DNA of 64,000 nucleotides from Chloroflexota bacterium (lineage in GTDB: Bacteria > Chloroflexota > Anaerolineae > 4572-78 > J111). The DNA lies in the NCBI GenBank assembly GCA_016860845.1, contig BOKF01000002.1, forward strand, positions 310,001 through 374,000. Direction: 5' to 3'. The translations under genes were made by a program, and so were the position numbers. Positions 1-8,093 of this stretch are shown in pieces (the stretch's first letter is position 1; every line of letters begins with the position of its first letter). Below the pieces are notes generated by a model. That model saw nothing but the letters and a program-made list of their open reading frames with translations, did no database searches and was not told where the DNA came from.

Positions 1-19
1 CGATCATTTTTACTTTCAT
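1..19 (-). CDS. start of a gene leaving the left edge
   Basis: An ATG on the minus strand at position 19 is preceded by AAGGAG with an 8-nt spacer, an ideal start context. Only six codons (MKVKMI) are inside the window, so no function can be given. The 226 bases between it and the next gene show no other feature I can support. Confidence 0.45.
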
Positions 20-245
20 GCTCAAAGCTCCTTAGATTTGTAAAAGAATAGTGAGGCCTTGTACTTTTTCAGGGGGCTTTTTCTACGTGTGCAGGCGGGG
101 AGAATAATCTTTTTCTGAGGCTGGCTCAAAAGTGAGGGTGAAATTCGACCGTTCTAGCCTATGGCAAAACTGAAGAAAGGGCAATATATCTTTCTGGCAG
201 AAAAGGTATAGATTTGGATACAGATTTATTTGGCAGGGGGATAAC

Positions 246-1097
246 TTAACCGGGTGATAGTTCTAACCGCCGGGTGACCAGGGCGATCACCTCGCCGGCA
301 GACTCTTCGATGGATTTATCGGTCACATTCACCTGGGCAAAGCCGTTGCGCCGATAAAACTGGCGCAGCGTCTCTACTTCCTCATGGATTTTAAGCGGGT
401 CGGTATAATCGGATAGACTGGACGTACCCAGAGTGCGCTGCCGCTGCCGGCGGTGGGCCAAAAGCTGGCCCGGTTCGATGTAAAGCCCTACCACCCGCCG
501 CCGGTCCAGTTGTAACAGTTCTGGCGGCGGGGGCACATCAGGCAAGAGAGGCAAATTGGCCGCTTTCCAGCCGAGTACAGACAGATACATACTGAGCGGC
601 GTTTTGCCTGACCGGGACATGCCGACCAGCATAATTTCGGCCAGCGGCCAGCCGGCGGGATCGCGGCCATCGTCGTGCGCGACAGTGTACTCAATGGCCT
701 CAACCCGCTCAAAATAAGTCTGGCGGATCTTCCAATACTCTCCGGGCTGGCCCAGCGGCTCCTGGCCCAGCACCTTAGCTAATCGTGACAGCACCCGGCC
801 AATCAAATCAATGGCCACCACATTGCGGTCACGGGCCAGGTGGGTCATGGTTCGCCGCATTTTACTGTCAACCAGGGTATGAATGATGGTGCCGCCCGTT
901 TCAGCCGCCTGATCTACTACGGCTTTTATCTGGTCCACCGCTTGCACATGCGGCACAACAATAACCGGCAGATCCGCCTCTTTAAACTGAGCCAGCGCAG
1001 TCCGGGTCAACTGCTCCGCGGAGAGACCCTTACCCCCTGAAACAATAAAAACCGGGGGCTGGGTTGGTTCCGGTTTACGTTTATCTCCCTCGGCCAT
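246..1097 (-). CDS. ppsR: PEP synthase regulatory protein (kinase/pyrophosphorylase, DUF299)
   Basis: This cytoplasmic enzyme family inactivates PEP synthase or pyruvate phosphate dikinase by ADP-dependent phosphorylation of a threonine and reactivates it by phosphate-dependent dephosphorylation. The 283-residue length fits the family. The diagnostic P-loop GMSRSGKT is at residues 159-166, followed by the family's PLSMYL stretch. The N-terminal FIVSGGKGLSAEQL corresponds to the usual nucleotide-domain opening (xVSDSTGxTAE), with GGKG replacing the more common DSTG. The ATG at 1097 has GGGAGG five bases upstream. No pps or ppdK gene lies in the window, so the target is not seen. It fits the PEP theme of the PTS/pckA operon near 21-25 kb. 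Family assignment is firm; which of PpsR or PDRP it matches is not. Confidence 0.85.
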   Translation of the reverse strand: MAEGDKRKPEPTQPPVFIVSGGKGLSAEQLTRTALAQFKEADLPVIVVPHVQAVDQIKAVVDQAAETGGTIIHTLVDSKMRRTMTHLARDRNVVAIDLIGRVLSRLAKVLGQEPLGQPGEYWKIRQTYFERVEAIEYTVAHDDGRDPAGWPLAEIMLVGMSRSGKTPLSMYLSVLGWKAANLPLLPDVPPPPELLQLDRRRVVGLYIEPGQLLAHRRQRQRTLGTSSLSDYTDPLKIHEEVETLRQFYRRNGFAQVNVTDKSIEESAGEVIALVTRRLELSPG

Positions 1098-1176
1098 AAA
1101 CGCCTCCCTGGTCAGATAATCTCACCTATTTTGTGCTTCTTGTCAAATGCGCCCCTGCCATAACTGCTCAGGCTAA

Positions 1177-1251
1177 AGGTGACTGGCACTTGGTTAGCTC
1201 TAAGCTTTGTTGTTCTCAATCGTCTTGCCAGGAGAAAAGTGCCAGTCACCT
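1177..1251. repeat. 75-bp element with 14-bp perfect terminal inverted repeats
   Basis: AGGTGACTGGCACT at 1177-1190 is the exact reverse complement of 1238-1251. The 47-bp centre has no ORF. The shape is that of a tiny MITE or palindromic intergenic repeat. It lies between the divergent ppsR-like and glsB-like genes. No second copy was found in this window. Confidence 0.6.
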
Positions 1252-1275
1252 GAGTGATGCACCACTGCCTCAAAA

Positions 1276-1304
1276 TTGAGGAAAAGATAGGAAGCGAGTA
1301 TAAT
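1276..1304 (+). promoter_or_regulatory. sigma70-type promoter for the GlsB-like gene
   Basis: TTGAGG (1276-1281), a 17-bp spacer and a consensus TATAAT (1299-1304) form a good housekeeping promoter. It would give an untranslated leader of about 100 nt before the ATG at 1413. Confidence 0.6.
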
Positions 1305-1412
1305 TGGGATGCTGGACCTAACCGTTTAATTCACAGCGGTGTGGTCAATTACAGTCAGGCCAACTTATTGTTGAAACGATAGTTTAAGTGAAGGTTTTAA
1401 GGGAGGAATCAC

Positions 1413-1661
1413 ATGGGAATCTTATCTTGGATCGTCCTGGGGCTTATTGCCGGGATATTGGCCAAAGCGATTATGCCGGGCCGTGATCCGGGGGGATTTA
1501 TCGTCACGATTCTGCTCGGCATCGCCGGGGCCATTGTGGGCGGCTTTATCGGTACTTTGATCGGTTTTGGCGACATTTCCGGTTTTGACTTCCGCAGCCT
1601 GATCATCGCCGTCGTCGGCGCGATTGTGCTGCTGGCTCTTTACCGCGCCTTGAGAAGGTAG
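1413..1661 (+). CDS. GlsB/YeaQ/YmgE-family stress membrane protein
   Basis: This 82-residue, glycine-rich integral membrane protein belongs to the transglycosylase-associated (GlsB/YeaQ/YmgE) family. Members are induced by general or envelope stress, but their molecular role is not settled. Three hydrophobic helices are visible: residues 1-20 (ILSWIVLGLIAGILAKAIMP), about 28-50, and about 61-80. The conserved PGRDPGGFIVTILLGIAGA signature follows the first helix. The length is typical. The start is fixed by AGGGAGG about 6 nt before the ATG. The gene is monocistronic, with its own sigma70-type promoter and a strong terminator 40 nt after the stop codon. Confidence 0.85.
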   Translation: MGILSWIVLGLIAGILAKAIMPGRDPGGFIVTILLGIAGAIVGGFIGTLIGFGDISGFDFRSLIIAVVGAIVLLALYRALRR

Positions 1662-1702
1662 GTTACCACAGAAGCGTTTAGTCGGGTCCAGCCAAACATA
1701 AG

Positions 1703-1733
1703 GGCCGCTTGTAAGGTACGAGCGGCCTTTTAT
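1703..1733 (+). terminator. intrinsic terminator after the GlsB-like gene
   Basis: GGCCGCT (1703-1709) pairs with AGCGGCC (1721-1727) and is followed directly by TTTTATT, a classic rho-independent terminator on the plus strand. Confidence 0.8.
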
Positions 1734-1765
1734 TCTTAAATAACCTAAGTTGCTACCTTAAAGAC

Positions 1766-1890
1766 AGGAGTTACGCAGTGGGTGGAAAAGCCCTCCCTAA
1801 ATCCCTCCCAAAGGGAGGGACTTAAGCTGATTCTCCCCCCTGTGGGCGACTGTAAGGAGGTTAGAGGGGATCCTTCAACCACGTAAGTCC
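1766..1890. repeat. imperfect palindromic intergenic element
   Basis: The left end GGAGTTACGCAGTGGGTGG is loosely mirrored at the right end (CAACCACGTAAGTCC). The interior has CCTCCC/GGGAGG palindromes. The same GAGTTACGCA end begins the element at 7959, so these may be two members of one small non-coding repeat family. Confidence 0.45.
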
Positions 1891-1908
1891 GTTAAAAAGA
1901 GACTGTTC

Positions 1909-3252
1909 CTACCCCAACGCCTCGACAAAGCGGGCGCTGGTCAGGGCGCGAACCTGCTCCAGCGTGGCGCCGGGCATCAACTCGATCAGGGTCAACTGGC
2001 CGTTAATAAACTCAAACACGGCCAGATCGGTGATGACGACATTCACCGCCGCCATTGCCGTGAGCGGCAGGGTACAGTGAGGCACAATTTTCGGCTCCCC
2101 CTCGCGGCTGGCGTGGGTCATGGTGATGATCAGCTTTTTCGCGCCCGAAGCCAGGTCCATCGCCCCGCCGACGCCCAGCAGCGGCTTGCCCGGCACGGCC
2201 CAGTTGGCCAGGTTGGCCGCCTCGTCCACCTGCAACCCACCCATAATTGCCACATCCACGTGGCCGCCGCGGATCATGGCAAAGGAAACCGCGCTGTCAA
2301 AATACGAAGCGCCGGGCAGGGCCGTCACCGGCTGCTTGCCCGCGTTGACCGGGTATTCCAGCGCCCCGCCGCTGGCCGGGGCCGGCCCGACGCCCAGCAG
2401 CCCGTTTTCGGTGTGCAGAATAATGCCGTGCTCCGGCGTGATCAAATCGGCCACCAGGGTCGGGATGCCGATGCCCAGGTTGACCACATCCCCCCGCTTT
2501 AGCTCGGCAAAGGCGCGGCGAGCCATCGCCAGCCGGGTCGGGTCGGTTTCCTTGCCGCTCTCGACCGAGGCCGACGTACCCAAATCCTCCAGCGTGGTCT
2601 GGGCCTGCACCAGGTAGTCCACAAAAATGCCGGGGGTCACAATCTCGTCCGGCGACAGCCTGCCCACCGGCACAATCTCCTCGACTTCGGCAATGACCAG
2701 GTTGGCGGCGGTCGCGATGAGCGGGTTAAAGTTGCGCTCGGTCATGCGGTAGACCAGGTTGCCGGCGGTATCGGCCCGCCAGGCCCGCACAAAGGCCACG
2801 TCCGCCCGCAGCGCCGGGATAAAGACCTGCTCGACGCCGTCAATCACCCGGCTTTCGCGGCCTTCGGCCAGGGCTGTGCCGGCGCTGGTCGGCGTAAAGA
2901 AACCGCCCAGGCCAGCCCCGCCGGCCCGGATAGCCTCGGCCAGCGTGCCCTGCGGCAGCAGTTCGACCGCCATGCTGCCGTTCTGGACGGCCCGCACTGC
3001 TTCGGGATTGGAGGTAAAGAAGGAACCGACGGCCCGGCTGATCTGCCCGTTGCGCAGCAGCCGGCCGCCGCCCAGCCCCGGCTCGCCGACATTGTTGGAA
3101 ATGATGGTTAAGTTCTTTACCGGGCGCTCGGCCAGGGCGTGGAACAGGTGAATTGGGTTGCCGGTCATGCCGAAACCACCGGCCATAATCACCGCCCCGT
3201 CGGGAACCAAGGCGGCTGCCTCGGCGGCGGTAAGTTGGGGCACAGTTTTCAT
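1909..3252 (-). CDS. fused A+B subunit 3-oxoacid-type CoA-transferase
   Basis: This is a family I CoA-transferase that moves CoA between a donor such as succinyl-CoA and a 3-oxo or related carboxylic acid in the cytoplasm. The alpha part (about residues 1-210) starts [20 protein letters not shown] and has the GGFGMTGNP glycine loop. The beta part (about 225-447) carries the catalytic glutamate motif [10 protein letters not shown], Glu about residue 282, as in SCOT and AtoA. Many bacteria encode the halves separately (scoA/scoB, atoD/atoA); here one 447-residue chain contains both. A longer frame opens at 3357, but AAAAGGAG precedes the internal ATG at 3252 and the extra 35 residues look non-coding, so I use 3252. 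No pathway neighbour identifies the acid; a butyrate- or adipate-type specificity cannot be excluded. Confidence 0.85.
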   Translation of the reverse strand: MKTVPQLTAAEAAALVPDGAVIMAGGFGMTGNPIHLFHALAERPVKNLTIISNNVGEPGLGGGRLLRNGQISRAVGSFFTSNPEAVRAVQNGSMAVELLPQGTLAEAIRAGGAGLGGFFTPTSAGTALAEGRESRVIDGVEQVFIPALRADVAFVRAWRADTAGNLVYRMTERNFNPLIATAANLVIAEVEEIVPVGRLSPDEIVTPGIFVDYLVQAQTTLEDLGTSASVESGKETDPTRLAMARRAFAELKRGDVVNLGIGIPTLVADLITPEHGIILHTENGLLGVGPAPASGGALEYPVNAGKQPVTALPGASYFDSAVSFAMIRGGHVDVAIMGGLQVDEAANLANWAVPGKPLLGVGGAMDLASGAKKLIITMTHASREGEPKIVPHCTLPLTAMAAVNVVITDLAVFEFINGQLTLIELMPGATLEQVRALTSARFVEALG

Positions 3253-3392
3253 AGATTGACTCCTTTTTGCGCCGATTCTACTCGCCCCGGCTCTTCCCGG
3301 CAAAAACAGGCCACCGGGCTTAGCCTGGGTTCGAGTATACGCTGCTATGACTGTCATTATGTGTCGCGTGTTTTATCCTCGCTGTCGCGTTT

Positions 3393-4355
3393 TTAATTTA
3401 CCTGAGCCAACTCGGTCTGCAATTCTTCAATCTTTGCTTCAATCTCCTCTATTTCGATGTCAAGGCTGGGGTCAGCCGCAAGACCCAGAGTAGCCTTTTT
3501 CTCTTTAAGTCCTTGTAAGCGACGCGTCCACTTCATTATTTCCCTTTGAAGATGATCTTTTCGGGTAAAGGGGCTAATGGGTAGACGACCTTTTGTGCCC
3601 AAAAAGCCGACTAAGCCAATTATAACCATCAGTAAAACAATCACCCAGGGTAAGATGGGTGAGGGCTGTTCCAGTTCTGCGACTTCAACTTTTATGTTTC
3701 CAACCCAGTTAGGGGTATCGCTGTCACCCGATAAAACTCGAAGAGTTAAAACATGAGTGCCAATTGTAATGGGTGCTACAATTGTCCAGGCCCAAAGGGT
3801 TGCCTCGTTTACACTATCCAGGTTTAACTTTTGTTTTAAAGGATATAGATTTTCTACCTTAAAAGTAGGTGAGGACAAGTCAACTCGCATGGTTTCAGTG
3901 ACGATGATAACGGCTTGGTGAGAGTTAAGTTCCCCTATAACTTTTGGAGCATCAGGCGGTATTTCTATTCTCTCAATTCCTAGCGGAATAAGTGACGCAA
4001 GTCTGACAGGAATATAGATTGATACTCGCACCGAATCACTGGAACCAGGACTCATCCTGAGGGGGTATTCAATACTTATTTCACCAAGCCTGTCAGTCCT
4101 GGAAATCGCCGTGTCTTGGGTTATCTCAAAACTTGGCGTCGGGGTGGGTGTAGGGAGAGGAGTGGGTGTTGGTTCTTCGATTAAGGTTCCACCCCCCCCT
4201 CCCAAGAAGAGCAATCCTACGGCAAGGATAGTGCCCACCGTTAGTAGAACAGTAACCATGAGCAGAATTGGTAATAAACAACTGCTGGACTCAAGCGTAG
4301 CAGGAGGGACATCAGATGAATCACCCCGATTGTACGTTGACGCTCTCTTAGTCAT
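3393..4355 (-). CDS. hypothetical membrane-anchored protein with C-terminal coiled coil
   Basis: I do not recognise a family for this 320-residue protein. After a polar N-terminus there is a transmembrane segment (about residues 28-51, PILLMVTVLLTVGTILAVGL). Next comes a short Thr/Pro linker (PTPTPLPTPTPTP), an extracytoplasmic domain of about 150 residues rich in beta-type sequence, and a second transmembrane segment (about 238-258). The C-terminal 60 residues are charged and heptad-like (REIMKWTRRLQGLKEKKATL, then EIEEIEAKIEELQTEL), predicting a cytoplasmic coiled coil. The topology suggests a surface sensor or scaffold. The ribosome-binding site is weak, so the start is uncertain. Neighbours give no clue. 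Confidence 0.65.
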   Translation of the reverse strand: MTKRASTYNRGDSSDVPPATLESSSCLLPILLMVTVLLTVGTILAVGLLFLGGGGGTLIEEPTPTPLPTPTPTPSFEITQDTAISRTDRLGEISIEYPLRMSPGSSDSVRVSIYIPVRLASLIPLGIERIEIPPDAPKVIGELNSHQAVIIVTETMRVDLSSPTFKVENLYPLKQKLNLDSVNEATLWAWTIVAPITIGTHVLTLRVLSGDSDTPNWVGNIKVEVAELEQPSPILPWVIVLLMVIIGLVGFLGTKGRLPISPFTRKDHLQREIMKWTRRLQGLKEKKATLGLAADPSLDIEIEEIEAKIEELQTELAQVN

Positions 4356-4527
4356 TGCGTTGACATTCTTCTTTAGGAGTCCTGGGGTAATTAGTACCTA
4401 GTTACGTTGCATGGAGATTCTTCGGCTTCGCCTCAGAATGACATTTCCGAAAAGGTCTCTTGATTCTGCACTAGACTCCGGCGTAGGCGTGATTACCCCG
4501 GCTTCAAGCAATCGTTTTATATAGTCA

Positions 4528-4709
4528 GAGAGTATTCGGTAATTCATCGCCGCCCGCCGAGGGCTGGAAGCCCCCGGCTACCATAGCTGAAAACCGCTTC
4601 AAAGCGGTTCAGCAGCCTGCTTCAGCGGGCTTCCCCCTCTGGTAGCCGGGCGTTTCAACGCTCGGCGGGTGGCGTGGCTGAGGTAATTTGGGAATTACCG
4701 AATGCTCTC
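4528..4709. repeat. 182-bp nested palindrome, MITE-like, copy 1
   Basis: The ends GAGAGTATTCGGTAATT and AATTACCGAATGCTCTC form 17-bp inverted repeats with one mismatch. Inside are nested arms (CCGCCGAG with CTCGGCGG, CCCGGCTACC with GGTAGCCGGG) and a central hairpin AACCGCTTCAAAGCGGTT. A diverged copy lies at 9638-9814. It has no coding capacity, so if mobile it depends on a transposase elsewhere. Nothing else is visible in the gap between 4356 and 4731. Confidence 0.75.
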
Positions 4710-4731
4710 AGTCACTCAACCAGATACAAAG

Positions 4732-7623
4732 TCACGTTTGCTTCTCTACTCCGGCCCGCTCCAGATTGAGAGCCAGCAGCCGGGCTAATATTTCCTCGTC
4801 GCTCAGGCCCTGTCCCGAGCCGGGCGAAGGATCATAGGGCCAGCCGTAAGCATCGAACACAGCGCGGTCCAGCTTTTGGTGGGCCAGATCAAGCCAGGTA
4901 GAGCGCTCATTATAGAGGTTGGTCAGGGTGCGCTTTTTGAGTTCTGCCTCGCTTGCATCGGGTGGATTGAGCCAGTTATCCCGCTTCTGGACCAATTCAC
5001 GGGCGGCCTGGGCAATAGCTTCGACGCGGGGATCATCTTTAGGTTCCCGGCCGGGCGGCCAGGGAAAGGGGAAGGTTTCAAAGGTGGTAGTAGGTGTATA
5101 GCGTGACCCGCTTTCTGCTTCACGAAGTTGTGTACCTTTATTCCTTGCCCATAATTCGTGAGGTTTTGAATGTAGTAACCCAAAGAAATAATCATCCTCA
5201 CGGGCAACAACAATAATAAGATTAGCAGGTAAAACTTCTCTAGGTATCCAAGAAAAGAAATGATGTTTAGATACCATTGATGTCCCGATATATCGCTTGA
5301 GTGGATGCAAAGCAATTCTCATCCCTGAACGGGTTTCAGCATGTAACCACCATTTTTCGCGATAACTTTTACGATTGTTTTTACTCCGAATTGGATAAAC
5401 GTTTTGTTTCACATGCTCAAAGGGTAATTCATACAGTGCAGCCTCTTCTATGGGCATGTTCACCCCAAAATCCACAATCCAAACCTCTCTAGGGTGTTGA
5501 GCTAAATCTACTCCGTTATAGTAGGGGCGCACTATGTCAGAGTTAGGGCGGCCATTTGGGTTTAATGAGGCTTGTAACCACTTACGTGCTACCTCACCCG
5601 AAATATCAAAAGGGCCAGCCGGGGTAACACCCATAAAGGAAAGTCCTTTATTCTCTGATAATTGCTTCGCTGGTGTTAAATCCACAATACTTGTAAGGTT
5701 TGAATTTATAACGGCAACCTTTTGCCCGTTAAGGAATTTTTCTGTTTCTTCGCCTGTATCGAAACCCACCATTGAAACATGGACGGTTGCACCATCAAGT
5801 ATCCAATTACGATCAGATTGCGCCCAAAAGATGTCGCCTGTTTTCTTGATTCGCTCCAAAGTTTTTCGGTTTGCTCCTCCACGAATAGCTTGTGTAGCCA
5901 AAAGTCCAGCACGTTTCAACTTTCCCACCTCAATAAGCATACGTGCCTTTTCAAACCAATAACAAACTAAATCAGCTTCATGCGAAACCTGATCGTTATA
6001 CAAAACAAAAATGTCATCTATATACTTGTCTCTCAATTCTCTACGTAACCGCTTCCCGCCCAAAAACGGTGGATTACCAATGATGACATCAGCTTCCGGC
6101 CATTCTGGTTCAAAGGGTTGCCCCTGCTCGTCGTAGGCTAAAACGGCGTCCATCTGCACGATGTTGTGCAAAGGCTTCAAAATCGGCTCGCTCGGATCGC
6201 CAAAGCCGTTGTCCCGCAGCCATTGAATGTAACCAATCCACACCGTCGCCTGGGCCAGTTCGTGGGCATAGGGATTGATCTCAATGCCATAGAGTTGGGC
6301 CGGAGAAACAGCGGGAAAGAAGCGGCCTACCCCTAAATCTCCGGCCAGGGTGACGACCTCTTTTTCCAGGTCAAGGAGCTGCTTGAGGGCTACGTAAAGA
6401 AAATTGCCGCTGCCACAAGCCGGGTCAAGAACTTTAACCTCGGCAATTTCACCCGCAAAGCCAGTCAGCAGCCTTCGTAATTCATTTTCCAGCTTTGTCC
6501 GCTGTCCCCGATCCTTAGCCTCAGCCTTAGCCTCAGCCTTAGCCTCAGCCTCAGCCTTTACTTCCTGCCATCGCCGCCGCAGGGGAGCCATCAACACCGG
6601 CTCGACGATCAGTAATATGTCCTCTTTGCTGGTATAGTGCGCCCCCAACTGCGCCCGCTTGGAGGGGTCTAAACTGCGCTCAAACAGCGTCCCCAAAATG
6701 GAAGGCTCGATACTCCCCCAATCGAGGCCGGCCACTTTGACCAGAATGTCCATACTGTCGCTGTCCAGGGGCAGGACCACATCGTTATCAAACAAACCCC
6801 CATCAAAATGAGCGATCTGGTCGGGCCCAAACCAGCCCCCGCTGGCCATTGCCCCAAACAGGTGGCGCAGTTGGGCCGTAAACGCAGTAGAATTGCGGCG
6901 GGTCTGGGTCACCAGCCGGTTAAAAATCCGTTCAGGCAGTAAGCCTATATCCTCGGCAAAGAGACAGAACAGCAGCCGGATCAAAAAATGAGCGATTTCG
7001 TGGGAGTCTTCGCCATACTTACGGAGCATTTCGGCTAAGCGGGCAAACTCTTTGGCCGCCTCCTGGGTGACTTGAGCCGTTGTTTGAGCGACTTTGAAAT
7101 CATCAGGCTCATAAAACACGGCCCGCAGCCTGGCCATGCCTGCGGGTGTGAGCAGGTCATCCAGGCTCAGCCGTTCAACCCGTTTAATGGTGTTGGTAAA
7201 GTTGGTGTGGATCACGATGGAGTCAATATCGGAGACAACTAAGAGAGGGGGGTTCTGCAAAGCCTCCCGGTATTGGAGCAACTGCTGGTAGGCTTTGTCG
7301 AGGTCGGCGTGTTTGCCTTTGTACTCCCAGGCAAAGTAGCCCTTTTTCCAGACATCGGCCCAGCCAACCCCCACCCTCCCCCTCCCCCTAGCAGGGGGAG
7401 GGCCGGGGAGGGGGTTAACGGGAGAGGCGACCGAAGGGCTGGGGGAGAGGGCTGCCCCGGCTTCAAAGGTAAAGCTTTCGCCGGTCGGGTCAGCCTCGGC
7501 GGGCGTCTCGTGGCCTACCAGTTGGCAGAGGTTAATAAAATGCTCCTGGGCCGCGGAGCGTTCTTTGAGGCTAGTATGACGCCATTTGGCGACAAACTCT
7601 TGGGGAGAAAGCTTGGTTGGCAT
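4732..7623 (-). CDS. MmeI-type single-chain restriction-modification enzyme (Type IIL)
   Basis: The 963-residue protein combines an N-terminal nuclease, a helical linker, an N6-adenine methyltransferase and a C-terminal target-recognition region. The nuclease shows D90-X9-E100-Y-K102, the same D-X9-ExK spacing known for MmeI, followed by the family stretch GKHADLDKAYQQLLQYREAL. Methylase motif I is DPACGSGNF (from D400) and motif IV is NPPF (517-520). Such enzymes methylate one strand of their site and cut about 20 bp away if the site is unmodified; no partner gene is needed and none is present. Oddities: about 25 Pro/Gly/Arg-rich residues just before D90 are encoded by a palindromic repeat (7368-7414), and an AEAKAEAK run near residues 355-370 comes from a tandem DNA repeat. 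An orphan methyltransferase role is possible if the nuclease is impaired. Confidence 0.85.
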   Translation of the reverse strand: MPTKLSPQEFVAKWRHTSLKERSAAQEHFINLCQLVGHETPAEADPTGESFTFEAGAALSPSPSVASPVNPLPGPPPARGRGRVGVGWADVWKKGYFAWEYKGKHADLDKAYQQLLQYREALQNPPLLVVSDIDSIVIHTNFTNTIKRVERLSLDDLLTPAGMARLRAVFYEPDDFKVAQTTAQVTQEAAKEFARLAEMLRKYGEDSHEIAHFLIRLLFCLFAEDIGLLPERIFNRLVTQTRRNSTAFTAQLRHLFGAMASGGWFGPDQIAHFDGGLFDNDVVLPLDSDSMDILVKVAGLDWGSIEPSILGTLFERSLDPSKRAQLGAHYTSKEDILLIVEPVLMAPLRRRWQEVKAEAEAKAEAKAEAKDRGQRTKLENELRRLLTGFAGEIAEVKVLDPACGSGNFLYVALKQLLDLEKEVVTLAGDLGVGRFFPAVSPAQLYGIEINPYAHELAQATVWIGYIQWLRDNGFGDPSEPILKPLHNIVQMDAVLAYDEQGQPFEPEWPEADVIIGNPPFLGGKRLRRELRDKYIDDIFVLYNDQVSHEADLVCYWFEKARMLIEVGKLKRAGLLATQAIRGGANRKTLERIKKTGDIFWAQSDRNWILDGATVHVSMVGFDTGEETEKFLNGQKVAVINSNLTSIVDLTPAKQLSENKGLSFMGVTPAGPFDISGEVARKWLQASLNPNGRPNSDIVRPYYNGVDLAQHPREVWIVDFGVNMPIEEAALYELPFEHVKQNVYPIRSKNNRKSYREKWWLHAETRSGMRIALHPLKRYIGTSMVSKHHFFSWIPREVLPANLIIVVAREDDYFFGLLHSKPHELWARNKGTQLREAESGSRYTPTTTFETFPFPWPPGREPKDDPRVEAIAQAARELVQKRDNWLNPPDASEAELKKRTLTNLYNERSTWLDLAHQKLDRAVFDAYGWPYDPSPGSGQGLSDEEILARLLALNLERAGVEKQT
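7368..7414. repeat. C/G-rich palindrome lying in frame inside the restriction gene
   Basis: CCCTCCCCCTCCCCCTAGCA and the mirror GGGGGAGGGCCGGGGAGGGG form an inverted repeat of the type usually found between genes. Here it is read through, giving a Pro/Gly/Arg-rich insert a few residues before catalytic D90. Confidence 0.65.
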
Positions 7624-7787
7624 TACCAGTCCATATTGAAATGTTCCGGTTTGGTGGGTTTATTCTAACATAACTCACTGGCTTATTCAACCATTAATAT
7701 TGATTACTGGAAGCCAGGCGGCAGGGTCAAATCGAGGGAAGGTAGTCAAATGAGCTAATAACCTCAGTTCGGAGTTTTTTATTTCTC

Positions 7788-7854
7788 GACAGGATTAACA
7801 AGATTTACAGGATAAAAATAGTCCAAAAATCTTGTTAATCCTGTAAATCCTGTC
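7788..7854. repeat. palindromic repeat built from ACAGGATT/AACAAGAT units
   Basis: GACAGGATTAACAAGATTTA at 7788 faces a permuted inverted version ending TTAATCCTGTAAATCCTGTC at 7854. The unit is a short intergenic filler; transcripts would fold into a long hairpin. No gene lies between 7624 and 8093. Confidence 0.6.
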
Positions 7855-7906
7855 TATTTTGCGTCCCTACCGTTCCGAACAATTTTTGTGGTTTTATTTA
7901 GAGGCA

Positions 7907-7954
7907 AAATAATCCCCACAGGGCCATGATAAAGGACCACCGTGGGGATTATTT
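7907..7954 (-). terminator. hairpin ending the flavoenzyme transcript
   Basis: AATAATCCCCAC and GTGGGGATTATT form a 12-bp stem about 140 nt after the minus-strand stop at 8094, with T-rich sequence on both sides. It can act as a terminator in both directions. Confidence 0.5.
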
Positions 7955-7958
7955 GTAT

Positions 7959-8021
7959 GAGTTACGCAATTGGGTGGTAGCCCGCCCACAAGGGGCTAAA
8001 CTACCCTGAACTGCGTAACTC
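7959..8021. repeat. 63-bp element with GAGTTACGCA inverted ends
   Basis: GAGTTACGCA (7959-7968) is exactly mirrored by TGCGTAACTC (8012-8021), and the interior also pairs (GGGTGGTAG with CTACCC). It shares its end sequence and GGGTGG with the element at 1766. Confidence 0.6.
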
Positions 8022-8093
8022 CTAATTGGTTCACTTCGATCCGGGCTGTCTCGCGCGTAACCAGGCTAAATACCGGCAGATACCCCGCTTCTT

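Noticed and set aside
6516..6558. Tandem repeat AGCCTCAGCCTT-like, considered as a CRISPR-like or regulatory repeat
   Set aside because: It is a short in-frame microsatellite within the restriction enzyme gene, encoding an AEAK helix; no spacers.
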